Shown: piece by piece, positions 8,312 to 17,122 of the stretch
Position numbering within the stretch: position 1 is the stretch's first letter
Layout: every line of letters begins with the position of its first letter
DNA from: Actinoplanes ianthinogenes
GTDB taxonomy: Bacteria; Actinomycetota; Actinomycetes; Mycobacteriales; Micromonosporaceae
Length of the DNA: 64,000 bases
Direction: 5' to 3'
Assembly (NCBI RefSeq): GCF_018324205.1
Contig: NZ_AP023356.1
Span: 3,179,501-3,243,500, forward strand
The notes under the pieces: model-generated
Database searches by the model: none
What the model was told of the DNA's origin: nothing
Seen by the model: the letters and a program-made list of their open reading frames with translations, nothing else
Position numbers and translations under genes: made by a program

Positions 8312-8923
8312 CTAGCCCCGCAGCTTGCCGCCGATGGTGACGACCCGGCGCGCCAGGTGATCCAGGGCGGCGTACTGCACGTCGGTGAGCGGGGCGTCGT
8401 TCGACCCGCCGGTGACGTGCGAGACCCCGTACGGGTTGCCGTCCGCGAACTTCAGCGGGTCGGTGTACCCGGGCGCCACCACGACCCCGCCGAAGTGGTA
8501 GATCGTGTTGTAGAGCGCCAGCAGCGTCGACTCCTGCCCGCCGTGCTCGGTCATCGACGCGGTGAACCCGGCGTACGCCTTGTTCGCCAGCAGACCCTGC
8601 GCCCACTGCGGGCCGAGCGTGTCGATGAACTGCTTGAGCTGGCTGGCCACGTTGCCGTACCGGGTCGGTGTGCCGAGCAGCACCGCGTCCGCCCAGACCA
8701 CGTCGTCCGCGGTCGCCCGCGGCTCGTCCTTGGTGGTGTCGAAGTGCTGGCTCCACGCCGCGTTCGAGGCGATCGCCTCGGGCGGGGCCAGCTCGGCGAC
8801 CTGCCGCAGCCGGACCTCGGCGCCGACCTTCTCGGCCGCCTCCCGCAGCCGCTGCGCCATCTTGTGCAGGGTGCCGGTCGCCGAGTAGTAGATGATCGCA
8901 AGTTTGACGTCTGTCACGACCAC
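8312..8923 (-). CDS. wrbA: WrbA-type NAD(P)H:quinone oxidoreductase
   Basis: A 203-residue flavodoxin-like protein. It shows the FMN phosphate-binding loop YYSATGTLHKMAQ, the GTPTRYGNVASQLKQF segment and the C-terminal SHVTGGSNDAPLTD characteristic of WrbA. It would reduce quinones by two electrons with NAD(P)H. GTG at 8923 is the chosen start because GGGGGA lies 6 nt upstream. It is second in a run with the CBM48 gene (32-bp gap) and thyA (12-bp gap). Confidence 0.93.
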   Translation of the reverse strand: MVVTDVKLAIIYYSATGTLHKMAQRLREAAEKVGAEVRLRQVAELAPPEAIASNAAWSQHFDTTKDEPRATADDVVWADAVLLGTPTRYGNVASQLKQFIDTLGPQWAQGLLANKAYAGFTASMTEHGGQESTLLALYNTIYHFGGVVVAPGYTDPLKFADGNPYGVSHVTGGSNDAPLTDVQYAALDHLARRVVTIGGKLRG

Positions 8924-8955
8924 AGCAAATCCCCCGCGATGACCCGGTGAAACGC

Positions 8956-9210
8956 TTATAGGCGCAATTCATTGCCTTCCGGATCGTCGAACCAGACGCC
9001 GCCGGTCGCGAGGTAGCGGAACTGGTAGTCGCCCGGTTCCAGCGGCACGCTGACCGTGCGGGTGCCGTTCTTGCGCACCTGCATCTCGTGTGTGCCGGGC
9101 TGCCAGTCGTTGAAGGTGCCCACCACGCTGACCACGCCGGACGGCTCGTCGGCGGGGATGCTGAAGGTCACCCGGGTCTTGGTGCCGAACAACTTACTGC
9201 GCTTGATCAT
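8956..9210 (-). CDS. Small CBM48/isoamylase-N-like domain protein
   Basis: An 84-residue protein made of one immunoglobulin-like carbohydrate-binding fold: VVSVVGTFNDWQPGTHEM is the CBM48 signature (G-x-F-N-x-W), followed by GDYQFRYL and a final FDDPEGNEL. Such stand-alone domains bind glycogen-like glucans or act as AMPK-beta-like modules. A GGAGG motif 5 nt upstream of the ATG at 9210 supports this start. No glycogen enzyme is nearby, so its partner is unknown. Confidence 0.88.
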   Translation of the reverse strand: MIKRSKLFGTKTRVTFSIPADEPSGVVSVVGTFNDWQPGTHEMQVRKNGTRTVSVPLEPGDYQFRYLATGGVWFDDPEGNELRL

Positions 9211-9292
9211 GGCGTCCTCCACAGGCCGTGGCCTCATCACTACAACGGCGGGACCGGAAGCGGGGTGACGACGCGCCGCATACGCTGTGCCG

Positions 9293-9748
9293 ATGCACCC
9301 GCTACCGCACGACGAGTTCCGCGTGGCCTCGTTCCGCGACCTCCCCAGCCCGACGCTGTACGACATCCTGCGCCTGCGCAGCGAGGTGTTCGTGGTGGAG
9401 CAGAAGAGCATCTATCTCGACCTGGACGGTCGCGACACCGAGCCCGGTACCCGACACCTATGGTTCTCCCGTGATCGGGAAGTTCGGGCCTATCTGCGGA
9501 TTCTCGATGACCATGGGGCAGAACGGATCGGCCGGGTGGTGACGTCACCCAAGGCGCGCGGCGAGGGAATGGCCGGTCGGCTGATGGGGCACGCGCTCGA
9601 GATCATCGGCCACCGGCACGCGGTCCTGGACGCTCAGTCGTACCTTGTCGGCTTTTATCGGAAATATGGGTTCGAGCCGACCGGACCCGAGTACGTGGAG
9701 GACGGCATCCCCCACGTACCCATGGCCCGCGAAATCACGGCAGCGTAG
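9293..9748 (+). CDS. ElaA-type GNAT acetyltransferase
   Basis: A 151-residue protein of the ElaA subgroup of GNATs. [10 protein letters not shown] near the N-terminus and the [15 protein letters not shown] stretch are diagnostic, followed by a motif A segment ([20 protein letters not shown]) and [21 protein letters not shown]. The ATG at 9293 is preferred to GTG at 9287. Its substrate is unknown in general. It is divergent from the CBM48 gene and overlaps hemQ convergently by 14 bp. Confidence 0.87.
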   Translation: MHPLPHDEFRVASFRDLPSPTLYDILRLRSEVFVVEQKSIYLDLDGRDTEPGTRHLWFSRDREVRAYLRILDDHGAERIGRVVTSPKARGEGMAGRLMGHALEIIGHRHAVLDAQSYLVGFYRKYGFEPTGPEYVEDGIPHVPMAREITAA

Positions 9749-10436
9749 CGACGATTTCGCTCACCGAACGACGCCGCCCGGTGTAGAACGGCACCTCCTC
9801 GCGCACGTGCCGCCGCGCCCGCGAGGCCCGCAGGTCCCGCATCAGGTCGACGATCCGGTGCAGCTCGTCGGCCTCGAACGCCAGCATCCACTCGTAGTCG
9901 CCGAGCGCGAACGACGCCACCGTGTTGGCCCGCACGTCCGGGTAGCCCCGGGCCTGGCGGCCGTGCTCGGCCAGCATGTCCCGGCGCTCCTCGTCGGGCA
10001 GCAGGTACCACTCGTAGGAGCGGACGAACGGATACACGCAGATGTACGGCCGTGCCTCCTCCCCGGCCAGGAACGCCGGCAGGTGGCTCTTGTTGAACTC
10101 GGCCGGCCGGTGCAGCGCCATCTGCGACCAGACCGGGGTCAGGTGCCGGCCCAGCGCGGTACGCCGGAACAGCGAATACGCCTCCTGCAGCGCGTCCGGG
10201 TCGCCGGAGTGCCACCAGATCATCAGGTCCGCGTCGGCGCGCAGCCCGGACACGTCGTAGGTGCCGCGGATCGTCACATCTTTCGCCGCCAGCTGCTCGA
10301 ACAGCGCGTCGACCTCACCGGCCACCCCGTCCCGCAGCGCCGGCAGCTCGCGCGACGCCCGGAACACCGACCACATCGTGTACCGGATGGTGGCGTTCAG
10401 CTCGTTGATCCGGGCCGCGTTGGTCTGCTCGCTCAT
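9735..10436 (-). CDS. hemQ: Coproheme decarboxylase HemQ
   Basis: A 233-residue chlorite-dismutase-fold protein. It carries the features of the actinobacterial HemQ group: TMWSVFR near the start, [29 protein letters not shown] with the expected catalytic Tyr region, and [20 protein letters not shown] with the proximal haem-binding His. It converts coproheme III to haem b, the last step of the coproporphyrin-dependent route. Its ATG overlaps the hemY stop by 4 nt, and GGAGG precedes it. With hemE and hemY it forms a late-haem operon. Confidence 0.95.
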   Translation of the reverse strand: MSEQTNAARINELNATIRYTMWSVFRASRELPALRDGVAGEVDALFEQLAAKDVTIRGTYDVSGLRADADLMIWWHSGDPDALQEAYSLFRRTALGRHLTPVWSQMALHRPAEFNKSHLPAFLAGEEARPYICVYPFVRSYEWYLLPDEERRDMLAEHGRQARGYPDVRANTVASFALGDYEWMLAFEADELHRIVDLMRDLRASRARRHVREEVPFYTGRRRSVSEIVATLP

Positions 10437-11827
10437 GCACTCGCCTCCAGGTAATCACTCACATCGTCCGCCGCGCGCTCGCCGCTGGCCACACAGACCG
10501 GGATGCCGACACCGTCCAGGGCCGCGCCGGCCAGCGCGATCCCCGGGGGCAGCGCCGCCCGGGCGGCCGCCACCCGGTCCGGATGCCCCGGCGAGTACTG
10601 CGGCAGGCCGCCGCCCCAGCGCTGGATCCAGACCGCGGCCGGCGGCGGCAGCTCGCCACCGGTCAGCTCACCCAGCTCCCGGTGCGCGATCGCCAGCAGC
10701 GCCTGATCGCTGTGCTGCAAGCGCTCCTGTTCACCGGCCCGGCCCAGCGAGGCCCGGACGATGACCGGACCCTCCGGCCCGGCCAGGTGCGGCCATTTCC
10801 GGGTGAAGAAGGTGGCCGCCTTGACCAGGGTGCCCTCGCCCGGCGGGACCAGGAAGCCGGACAGCTCGGGCAGCGGGGTGCCGGGCGGCAGCGCCAGCCC
10901 GGCCAGGGCGACGCTCGCGTAGTCGAGCCCGCCGATCTCCCGCGCGGCCTCCGGCGCGGCGTCGGCGAGCAGGCGGGCGGCCGGTCTCGCGGGCACGGCC
11001 AGGATCACGGCGTCGACGTCGTCGGTCTGCGGCTCGGGGGCGGGGCCCAGCACGAGGTGCCACCGGCGCCCGGCCCGGACCAGCTCGCGCACCGGCAGGC
11101 CGAGACTGATCCGCGCCCGCGCCGCCGTGGCGGCCGCCCCGATCAGCCGGGTCATCCCGCCGTCCACGGCCGCGAAGATCGGCCGGCCGGGGGTCCGCTT
11201 GCTCAGCGCCTGGGCGGCCCGGACCGCCCCGCGCAGCGTGTGCTCGGTCTCCGCGGTGCGGGCCAGCTGCGGCATCGTGGCGCGCAGCGAGAGCTGGTCG
11301 GCGCGGCCCGCGTAGACCCCGCCGAGCATCGGGTCGACCAGCCGGTCGACGACCTCGGCGCCGTATCGCGAGCGGACCAGCTCGCCGACCGCGATGTCCT
11401 GGCCCGGGGCGAGCAGCGGCGCGCCGGTGTCCCGGTCGGAGTCCGCGTCCGGGAGGGCCACACCGTCCAGCGTCGACAGGTCACCGGGCACGCCGACCAG
11501 GGTGCCGGCCGGGATCCGGGCGAGCCGGCCGCCGATCGCCAGCGCGGCCGGCTGGGCGGCCGGGTGCACCAGGGCGTCGCCGAGGCCGACCCGGCGGGCG
11601 AAGGTCACCGCCGCGGAGTCGCCGCCGTCCGGCGATCCGTGCAGGAAGGACTCGGCGCCGCGCTCGACCGGGATGCCGGCCAGCTCGCCGGTGCGCAGTT
11701 TGCCGCCCAGGGCGCCGCTCTGCTCGTACACGATGATCTCGGTGTCCGGCGGGCAGACGTCCCGCAGGCGCACGGCGGCCGCCAGGCCGGCGATGCCGCC
11801 GCCGATGACCGCGATCCGCTTCCGCAC
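10433..11827 (-). CDS. hemY: Coproporphyrinogen III / protoporphyrinogen oxidase (HemY/CgoX)
   Basis: A 464-residue FAD enzyme. [20 protein letters not shown] is the N-terminal Rossmann dinucleotide-binding motif, with [14 protein letters not shown] and GAESFLHG after it. The C-terminal FAD-closing segment is [25 protein letters not shown]. It oxidises the porphyrinogen to porphyrin; in HemQ-containing organisms the physiological substrate is coproporphyrinogen III. GTG at 11827 is the start, with GGGAGG 8 nt upstream; the open frame beyond it is antisense-like read-through over hemE. It lies 56 bp after hemE. Confidence 0.94.
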   Translation of the reverse strand: MRKRIAVIGGGIAGLAAAVRLRDVCPPDTEIIVYEQSGALGGKLRTGELAGIPVERGAESFLHGSPDGGDSAAVTFARRVGLGDALVHPAAQPAALAIGGRLARIPAGTLVGVPGDLSTLDGVALPDADSDRDTGAPLLAPGQDIAVGELVRSRYGAEVVDRLVDPMLGGVYAGRADQLSLRATMPQLARTAETEHTLRGAVRAAQALSKRTPGRPIFAAVDGGMTRLIGAAATAARARISLGLPVRELVRAGRRWHLVLGPAPEPQTDDVDAVILAVPARPAARLLADAAPEAAREIGGLDYASVALAGLALPPGTPLPELSGFLVPPGEGTLVKAATFFTRKWPHLAGPEGPVIVRASLGRAGEQERLQHSDQALLAIAHRELGELTGGELPPPAAVWIQRWGGGLPQYSPGHPDRVAAARAALPPGIALAGAALDGVGIPVCVASGERAADDVSDYLEASA

Positions 11828-11883
11828 TGTGCCACCCTCCCAGGCCGCGCTCCCGGCCGCCCGGCGGGGTCGGCCGGTGTGAG

Positions 11884-12918
11884 CTATCGGGCCGAGGCCT
11901 CGTGCACCAGCGCGGTCAGCCGGGTGAGGATCTCGGGATCGGTCTCCGGCATGACGCCGTGCCCGAGGTTGAACACGTGCCCCGGCGCCGCCTGTCCCTG
12001 CGCCAGCACCCGCCGCGCCTCCCGCTCCACCACGTCCCACCCGGCGAACAGGATGGCCGGGTCCAGGTTGCCCTGCACCGCGCGGTCCGGGCCGATCCGC
12101 TTGGCCGCCACGTCCAGCGGGGTCCGCCAGTCGACGCCGACCACGTCCGCGCCGGCCTCGCCCATGGCCTCCAGCAGCACGCCGGTGCCGACGCCGAAGT
12201 GGATCCGCGGCACCCCGGCGTCCTGGAGCCCGCGCAGCACCCGCGCCGAGTGCGGCATCACGAACGAGCGGTAGTCGGCCTCGGAGAGCGCGCCGGCCCA
12301 CGAGTCGAACAGCTGCACCGCGCTGACCCCGGCGTCGACCTGCGTCCGCAGGAACGTGAGGGTGATCTCGGCGAGCCGGGACAGCAGCGCGTGCCACAGC
12401 TCGGGCTGGGCGTACATCATCGCCTTGGTCTTCAGGTACGTCCGCGACGGGCCACCCTCGATCAGGTAGCTGGCCAGCGTGAACGGCGCGCCGGCGAACC
12501 CGATCAGCGGCGTCTGCCCGAGCTCGGCGACCAGCAGCCGCACCGACTCGGCGACGAAGTCCACGTCGTCCGCGGTGATCGGCCGCAGCCGCTCCAGGTC
12601 GGCCGCGGTCCGCACCGGCGCGGCGACGACCGGGCCGGTGCCGGCCACGATGTCCAGGTCGATGCCGGCCGCGGCGATCGGCACCACGATGTCGCTGAAC
12701 AGGATCGCGGCGTCGACGCCGTGCCGGCGCACCGGCTGGAGGGTGATCTCGGTGACCAGATCGGGCCGCCGGCACGACTCCAGCATGCCGATCCCCTCCC
12801 GGATCTTGCGGTACTCGGGCAGCGAGCGCCCGGCCTGCCGCATGAACCAGACCGGCGTGTGCGGACCGGGCAGGCCGCGACACGCACGAACGAACGGGGA
12901 ATCCTCGAGAACGGTCAC
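11884..12918 (-). CDS. hemE: Uroporphyrinogen decarboxylase
   Basis: A 344-residue Hem[17 protein letters not shown] is the diagnostic substrate-binding motif. [10 protein letters not shown] carries the catalytic Asp, with [17 protein letters not shown] and [14 protein letters not shown] following. It decarboxylates the four acetate side chains of uroporphyrinogen III to give coproporphyrinogen III for the downstream hemY product. GTG at 12918 fits the conserved N-terminus. It is first in the hemE-hemY-hemQ operon and divergent from DUF3000 with an 81-bp gap. Confidence 0.97.
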   Translation of the reverse strand: MTVLEDSPFVRACRGLPGPHTPVWFMRQAGRSLPEYRKIREGIGMLESCRRPDLVTEITLQPVRRHGVDAAILFSDIVVPIAAAGIDLDIVAGTGPVVAAPVRTAADLERLRPITADDVDFVAESVRLLVAELGQTPLIGFAGAPFTLASYLIEGGPSRTYLKTKAMMYAQPELWHALLSRLAEITLTFLRTQVDAGVSAVQLFDSWAGALSEADYRSFVMPHSARVLRGLQDAGVPRIHFGVGTGVLLEAMGEAGADVVGVDWRTPLDVAAKRIGPDRAVQGNLDPAILFAGWDVVEREARRVLAQGQAAPGHVFNLGHGVMPETDPEILTRLTALVHEASAR

Positions 12919-12999
12919 CGGGTCATGGTGCCACGTGAGTGAAGACGCCCGGCGGCGCGGCGACGGCTACCGGGGCGTAGATCGGCATACGCTTCCCCC

Positions 13000-13569
13000 A
13001 TGGCGTCCCCCTCCGCTGTTCCCGAGCCGTTCACCCACGCGGTGGCCGGGTTGCGCGCGGACTCGCCCCGGCCGGAGATCCTGCTCGAGGAGATCGCCGC
13101 GCCGCAGAAGCTCGCGCCGTACTCGTTCGCGCTCAGCGCCACCGTCCTGCGTTCCGGCGACGAGGTGGCCAGCGGTCGGCTCATCCTGCTGCACGATCCG
13201 GCCGGTCACGACGCCTGGCGCGGCGACCTGCGGCTGGTGACGCTCGTCACCGCCGAGCTCGAACCGGACCTGGCCACCGACCCGCTGCTGCCCGCGGTCG
13301 CCTGGACCTGGCTCACCGACGGCCTCGACCAGCACGCGGCCGCCTACACCGCGATCGGCGGCACGGTCACCCAGACCGCGTCCACCCGCTTCGGCGAGTT
13401 GTCCGGCCCGCAACCCACCGCCGACCTGGAGGTCCGCGCCTCCTGGACCCCGACCTCCGACGACTTCGCCGCCCACCTGCACGGCTGGTGCGCCATGCTC
13501 GCCTCGACGGCCGGCCTCCCCCCGCCCGGAGTGAGTTCTCTGGACCGCCACCGCGCTTCCGCTACCTGA
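13000..13569 (+). CDS. DUF3000 family protein
   Basis: A 189-residue soluble protein of the actinobacterial DUF3000 family: EILLEEIAAPQKLAPYSFAL, RLILLHDPAGHDAWRGDLRLV and WTWLTDGLDQH are conserved blocks. Function is unknown. In mycobacteria the orthologue likewise lies between hemE and the RNase D gene. ATG at 13000 gives the typical start. Its stop is followed by the first palindromic array in the convergent gap. Confidence 0.88.
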   Translation: MASPSAVPEPFTHAVAGLRADSPRPEILLEEIAAPQKLAPYSFALSATVLRSGDEVASGRLILLHDPAGHDAWRGDLRLVTLVTAELEPDLATDPLLPAVAWTWLTDGLDQHAAAYTAIGGTVTQTASTRFGELSGPQPTADLEVRASWTPTSDDFAAHLHGWCAMLASTAGLPPPGVSSLDRHRASAT

Positions 13570-13769
13570 CCCGCGGCCCCTTCTCACACCACCCCCGCTG
13601 CCGCGATGCCGCCCGCCCGTTTCAGGATCCCTTTCCTGTACGACTCGTAGTCCCGCGGCATCGGCCCGCGACGCTGCGGCCCACCCCAGACCGCCACGCG
13701 TGTCGTGCGGGTCCGCTCGCCGCCCGCGACCCCCCGGCCCACTCCCGACCGCCCCGCGCCCCGGCCCCC

Positions 13770-14136
13770 AGCTGGCACCCACGGCCCTATCCAGCGTCCG
13801 AATAGGGCCGTAACGACCAGCCCCAAAACCCGAGCTGGCACTCACGGCCCTATCCAGCGCCCGGATAGGGCCGTCACGACCAGCCCCAAAACCCGAGCTG
13901 GCACTCACGGCCCTATCCAGCGCCCGGAGAGGGCCGTCACGACCAGCCCCAAAACCCGAGCTGGCACTCACGGCCCTATCCAGCGCCCGGAGAGGGCCGT
14001 CACGACCAGCCACAGAACCCGAGCTGGCGCTCATGGCCCTAACCGGGCAGCGGATAGGGCCGTGACGACCAGCCGGAGAACCTGGGCTGGCGCTCATGGC
14101 CCTATCTGGCGTCCGGATAGGGCCGTGAGGGCCAGC
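13770..14136. repeat. Array A: six 63-bp near-palindromic units (P repeat)
   Basis: Units start at 13770, 13833, 13896, 13959, 14022 and 14085, exactly 63 bp apart. Each runs GCTGGCRCTCAYGGCCCTA..., a 7-8 nt centre, then GGATAGGGCCGT...GACCAGC, so the arms (about 20 nt) can pair into a long hairpin. Units 3 and 4 carry the variant GGAGAGGG in the right arm, one mismatch. The stretch is open in a + frame only because 63 is a multiple of three; it encodes Arg/Pro-rich repeats and has no gene-like start. It fills the gap between convergent DUF3000 and protease genes. Bases 13570-13769 and 14137-14266 show nothing else I recognise. Confidence 0.92.
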
Positions 14137-14266
14137 CGGTGAGGGACAGCGGGCCCGCACGACACGCGCCGCGGCCCGGAGTGGCCGCGGCCTCGCGAGC
14201 CGATGCCACGGTGCTCCGAGTCGTACCGGAAATGGTGGAGCGAAAGCCGAAGCGGACCGGAACCGA

Positions 14267-15334
14267 TCAGCAGACGTTGAACGTGGAGCAGGCGGTGGCG
14301 ATCGGGATGGCCAGGCCGATGCCTTCGGCGTCGCGGGCCTTGGCGGTGGCCAGGCCGACCACCTTCCGGCTGGTGTTGACCACCGGGCCGCCGGAGTTGC
14401 CGGGGTTGATCGGTGCGTCGAACTGGATGGTCGGGCCGTCCGCGTCGTCCTCGCGGAACGCGCTGATCACGCCGGTGGTGACGGTGTCGTCGAGGCCCAG
14501 CGGGTTGCCCAGCACGACCACCGGCTGACCGGCTTTGACCTTGCCCAGGAAGACGCCGAGCGGCTTGATGACCTTCTTCGCCACGAGCAGAGCCAGGTCC
14601 TTGGCCTCGCTGACTTTGACGATCCTGGCGTCGATCCGGGTCTTTCCCTGCTCCAGGGTGACCGCGCGGTCGCCGGCCTTCCAGACGGACTCGACGACGT
14701 GGAAGTTGGTGAACAGGTTCGCGGTGCCGTCGGCGGCCTTGGTGCCGACCGAGAACGCGGTGCCGGTGAAGTCGCCGGCGCGCACCCGGAAGACGCTGGG
14801 CAGGGCCGCCGCCGAGATGCCCTCCGGGTCGAAGACGTTGGTGAGCGCCTTCTCCAGGTCGGCGCTGCGGTTCTGCGCGGTGGAGACGGCGGAGGCCAGG
14901 TCGTTGCTGCTCTTGATCACCGACTCGATCCGGTAGGCCTGCCAGCCGGTCACCCCGAGCAGGACCGCTACCAGGGCGATGACCAGCGGCTTGACCTTGC
15001 CTCTCGCCGGACGCCGCTCGTCGAGGGCCGGCGCGGGCGGCGCGTGCTGTCCGGACCCGGGCTGCTCCTCGTAGCGAGGCTGGTCATAGCGGGGCTGGTC
15101 ATAGGCGGGCTGGTCATAGGCGGGCTGGTCGTATCGAGGTTGCTGCGGCTCGGCGAAGCTCGTCTCGGCCCAGACCGGCCCCGACTCCCAGGACCGCTGC
15201 TGCTGGCCGGCCCACGGGTCCTCCGGCCGGCGGTACCCGTCGTCGTACCGGTCGTCCGCGTACCGATCGGTGTAGCGGCTCCGGCGCGGCTCGGGGGAAC
15301 CGGCTGGGGTGAAGGGCTCGTAGGTGGCGGTCAT
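14267..15334 (-). CDS. Membrane-anchored trypsin-like (HtrA/DegP-type) serine protease
   Basis: A 355-residue protein. It has a cytoplasmic, Tyr/Gln/Pro-rich N-terminal third with five tandem YDQP(A/R) or YDQPRYE motifs, one TM helix (PLVIALVAVLLGVTGW) and an extracytoplasmic protease domain. The triad is visible: His in FTNFHVVES, Asp in AKDLALL, and Ser in INPGNSGGPV. No PDZ domain follows; the protein ends at FNVC. ATG at 15334 has GGGAGG 9 nt upstream. By family it would degrade misfolded or signalling proteins at the cell surface. It is divergent from RNase D. Confidence 0.9.
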   Translation of the reverse strand: MTATYEPFTPAGSPEPRRSRYTDRYADDRYDDGYRRPEDPWAGQQQRSWESGPVWAETSFAEPQQPRYDQPAYDQPAYDQPRYDQPRYEEQPGSGQHAPPAPALDERRPARGKVKPLVIALVAVLLGVTGWQAYRIESVIKSSNDLASAVSTAQNRSADLEKALTNVFDPEGISAAALPSVFRVRAGDFTGTAFSVGTKAADGTANLFTNFHVVESVWKAGDRAVTLEQGKTRIDARIVKVSEAKDLALLVAKKVIKPLGVFLGKVKAGQPVVVLGNPLGLDDTVTTGVISAFREDDADGPTIQFDAPINPGNSGGPVVNTSRKVVGLATAKARDAEGIGLAIPIATACSTFNVC

Positions 15335-15480
15335 GCGGCACGGCCTCCCGGGTGGCTTCGGCGTGGCACCCGGGTATACGGAGCAAACCGCGCAATGGTT
15401 GAACCCGGAAGTCGATCGAGAATCGACGCGCCGGGACCCGGCTGCGCGCGGCAGGGGGGCGACCCCCGTACGGTTACGGA

Positions 15481-16782
15481 GTGACCGACGAAACACCCCT
15501 GCGCCGTCGGGACACGCCAGAGCCAGCAGGGGACGGACCGCACGCCGTGCCGCCCGACCCGAGTTCTGGCGGTCCCGAGGCTGTTCCCCTGACGGCGCCC
15601 CGCGATGGCACGCCGGCTCCGGTGGAGAGCGCTGCCGACCTGGCGGAGCTCGTCGCCCGGATGGCCGCGGGCACCGGGCCGGTGGCCGTGGACGCCGAGC
15701 GCGCTTCCGGCTACCGCTACACCCAGCGGGCCTACCTGGTGCAACTGCGCCGGGCCGGGGCCGGCACCGTGCTGATCGACCCGTTGCCGCTGGACGACCT
15801 GCGCACCCTGGACGCGGCGCTGGCCGACACCGAGTGGGTGCTGCACGCCGCCAGCCAGGACCTGCCCTGCCTGGCCGAGCTCGGGATGAAACCGCGCCGG
15901 CTGTTCGACACCGAGCTGGCCGCCCGGCTGGCCGGGTTCGAGCGGGTCGGCCTGGCCGCGCTCACCGAGCAGCTGCTCGGCTACTCGCTGGAGAAACATC
16001 ACTCGGCGGCGGACTGGTCGACCCGGCCGCTGCCGGAGTCCTGGCTCACCTACGCCGCGCTCGACGTGGAGCTGCTCACCGACCTGCGGGACATCCTCGC
16101 CGCCGAGCTGGACCGGCAGGGCAAGGCGGCCTGGGCGGCGGAGGAGTTCGCCTCCCTGGTGGCCAGCGCGGACCGGCCGCCCCGGGTCCGGCCCGACCCG
16201 TGGCGCCGCACCTCGGGCATCCACCGGGTGCGCGGCGCGCGGGCCCAGTCCCGGGTCCGCGCCCTCTGGTATGCGCGGGACGGCGTGGCCGCCCGCCGCG
16301 ACTCGGCGCCCGGCCGGGTGCTGCCCGACTCGGCGATCGTGGCCGCGGCCGAGGCCGATCCGAAGGACGAGCGGACCCTGCTCGGCATTCCCGGGTTCGG
16401 CGGCCGTTCGGTGCGCCGGCTCGCCAAGATCTGGCTGGACGCGCTGGACCAGGCCCGTGCGCTGCCGGACGACGCGCTGCCGGTGAACCAGCCGGTGGAG
16501 GGCCCGCCCCCGCCGCACCGCTGGGCCGAGCGGGACCCGGTGGCCGCGGCCCGGCTGGCCCGCTGCCGGCAGGTGGTGGTGGGCACCGCGGAGACGCATC
16601 GGCTGCCCCCGGAGAACCTGATCAGCCCGGACTTCATCCGCCGGCTGGCCTGGTCGCCGCCGGACGACATCACCGCGCAGACGGTGAGTGACACGCTGCG
16701 CGGTTTCGGCGCGCGCAACTGGCAGGTCGGCCTGATCGCCGGCCAGCTGGCGGCGGTGCTGCCGGCTCCTGATCCGGCTTAG
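15481..16782 (+). CDS. rnd: RNase D-like 3'-5' exonuclease with HRDC domain
   Basis: A 433-residue protein. The DEDD-y exonuclease domain shows the first acidic pair in GPVAVDAERASGYRY, then HAASQDLPCL, FDTELAARLAGF and YAALDVELL (Tyr-x3-Asp). An HRDC nucleic-acid-binding domain follows (DERTLLGIPGFGGRSVRRL). It trims 3' ends of structured RNAs such as tRNA precursors. GTG at 15481 is the start. Position next to DUF3000 matches other actinobacteria, but here an array and a protease intervene. Confidence 0.93.
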   Translation: MTDETPLRRRDTPEPAGDGPHAVPPDPSSGGPEAVPLTAPRDGTPAPVESAADLAELVARMAAGTGPVAVDAERASGYRYTQRAYLVQLRRAGAGTVLIDPLPLDDLRTLDAALADTEWVLHAASQDLPCLAELGMKPRRLFDTELAARLAGFERVGLAALTEQLLGYSLEKHHSAADWSTRPLPESWLTYAALDVELLTDLRDILAAELDRQGKAAWAAEEFASLVASADRPPRVRPDPWRRTSGIHRVRGARAQSRVRALWYARDGVAARRDSAPGRVLPDSAIVAAAEADPKDERTLLGIPGFGGRSVRRLAKIWLDALDQARALPDDALPVNQPVEGPPPPHRWAERDPVAAARLARCRQVVVGTAETHRLPPENLISPDFIRRLAWSPPDDITAQTVSDTLRGFGARNWQVGLIAGQLAAVLPAPDPA

Positions 16783-16789
16783 GTCCGCG

Positions 16790-16820
16790 GCTCCGGGGGT
16801 GCCTCAGGCGCTCCCGGAGC
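16790..16820. terminator. Hairpin between rnd and small convergent ORF
   Basis: GCTCCGGG pairs with CCCGGAGC around a 15-nt centre that itself contains GCCT-C-AGGC. It lies 7 bp after the rnd stop and directly abuts the stop of the convergent 44-aa ORF, so it could end both transcripts. There is no U-tract. Confidence 0.6.
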
Positions 16821-16955
16821 TCAGAACGGGACCGCGGGTCCCGGCGGGGCCTGATCCTTGCCGCACCGGGCGCACTCCCGGTACCGATCGCCGTCCGGCG
16901 CGGACCGGCGCACCCATCTGTGCCAGCCGAGCCGGCACGCGAACGGTTTCCTCAT
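16821..16955 (-). CDS. 44-aa CxxC zinc-ribbon-like small protein
   Basis: An open frame of 44 codons from ATG at 16955 to TGA at 16821. The protein has MRKPFACRLGWHRWV at the start and a CARCGK motif in the middle (YRECARCGK), ending in Gly/Pro-rich sequence. The Cys-(x)n-His ... Cys-x2-Cys pattern suggests one zinc site, and similar very short proteins are common, unnamed, in actinobacteria. No strong ribosome-binding site is visible. It is convergent with rnd and divergent from fadA. Confidence 0.6.
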   Translation of the reverse strand: MRKPFACRLGWHRWVRRSAPDGDRYRECARCGKDQAPPGPAVPF

Positions 16956-17065
16956 GGACCGACGCTAGTCCTGCGGTTTGCCTCAGGTCGAGTCCCGGAC
17001 CGTCGATCGAGAGCCTCCGGCCAGCCCGGTTGTGAGGTTTTTCGGAGGGTCTGGCAGCGGCTAGT

Positions 17066-17077
17066 TACTGGCGAGTA
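17066..17077. promoter_or_regulatory. Candidate operator TACTGGCGAGTA upstream of fadA-fadB
   Basis: TACTGGCGAGTA is palindromic at ten of twelve positions and lies 46 bp before the fadA GTG, in the only promoter region available to fadA-fadB. The length and symmetry are typical of TetR-family sites, and TetR regulators commonly control fatty-acid degradation in actinobacteria. The specific regulator is inference. Confidence 0.5.
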
Positions 17078-17122
17078 GCATGGCCGACACATTTGGGTTC
17101 ACGCCCGCATTGGAGGCTTGCT

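Noticed and set aside
13570..13769. tRNA or rRNA genes in the larger gaps
   Set aside because: I checked the large gaps for GGTTCRANYC-type T-arms with CCA ends and cloverleaf pairing and saw none.
13584..13841. 85-codon minus-strand ORF after DUF3000
   Set aside because: Gly/Arg-rich, no ribosome-binding site or motif, and its start lies inside the first P units.
13705..14142. 145-codon + strand ORF of 21-residue repeats (AGTHGPIQRP-type)
   Set aside because: It exists only because the 63-bp repeat is a multiple of three and lacks stops. The minus strand is open too, the same repeat elsewhere is in other frames, and there is no ribosome-binding site.
12967..14160. 397-codon minus-strand ORF over DUF3000 and array A
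   Set aside because: It runs through the P repeats (repeated PIRALDRAVSAS) and antisense to DUF3000; no motif or start signal.
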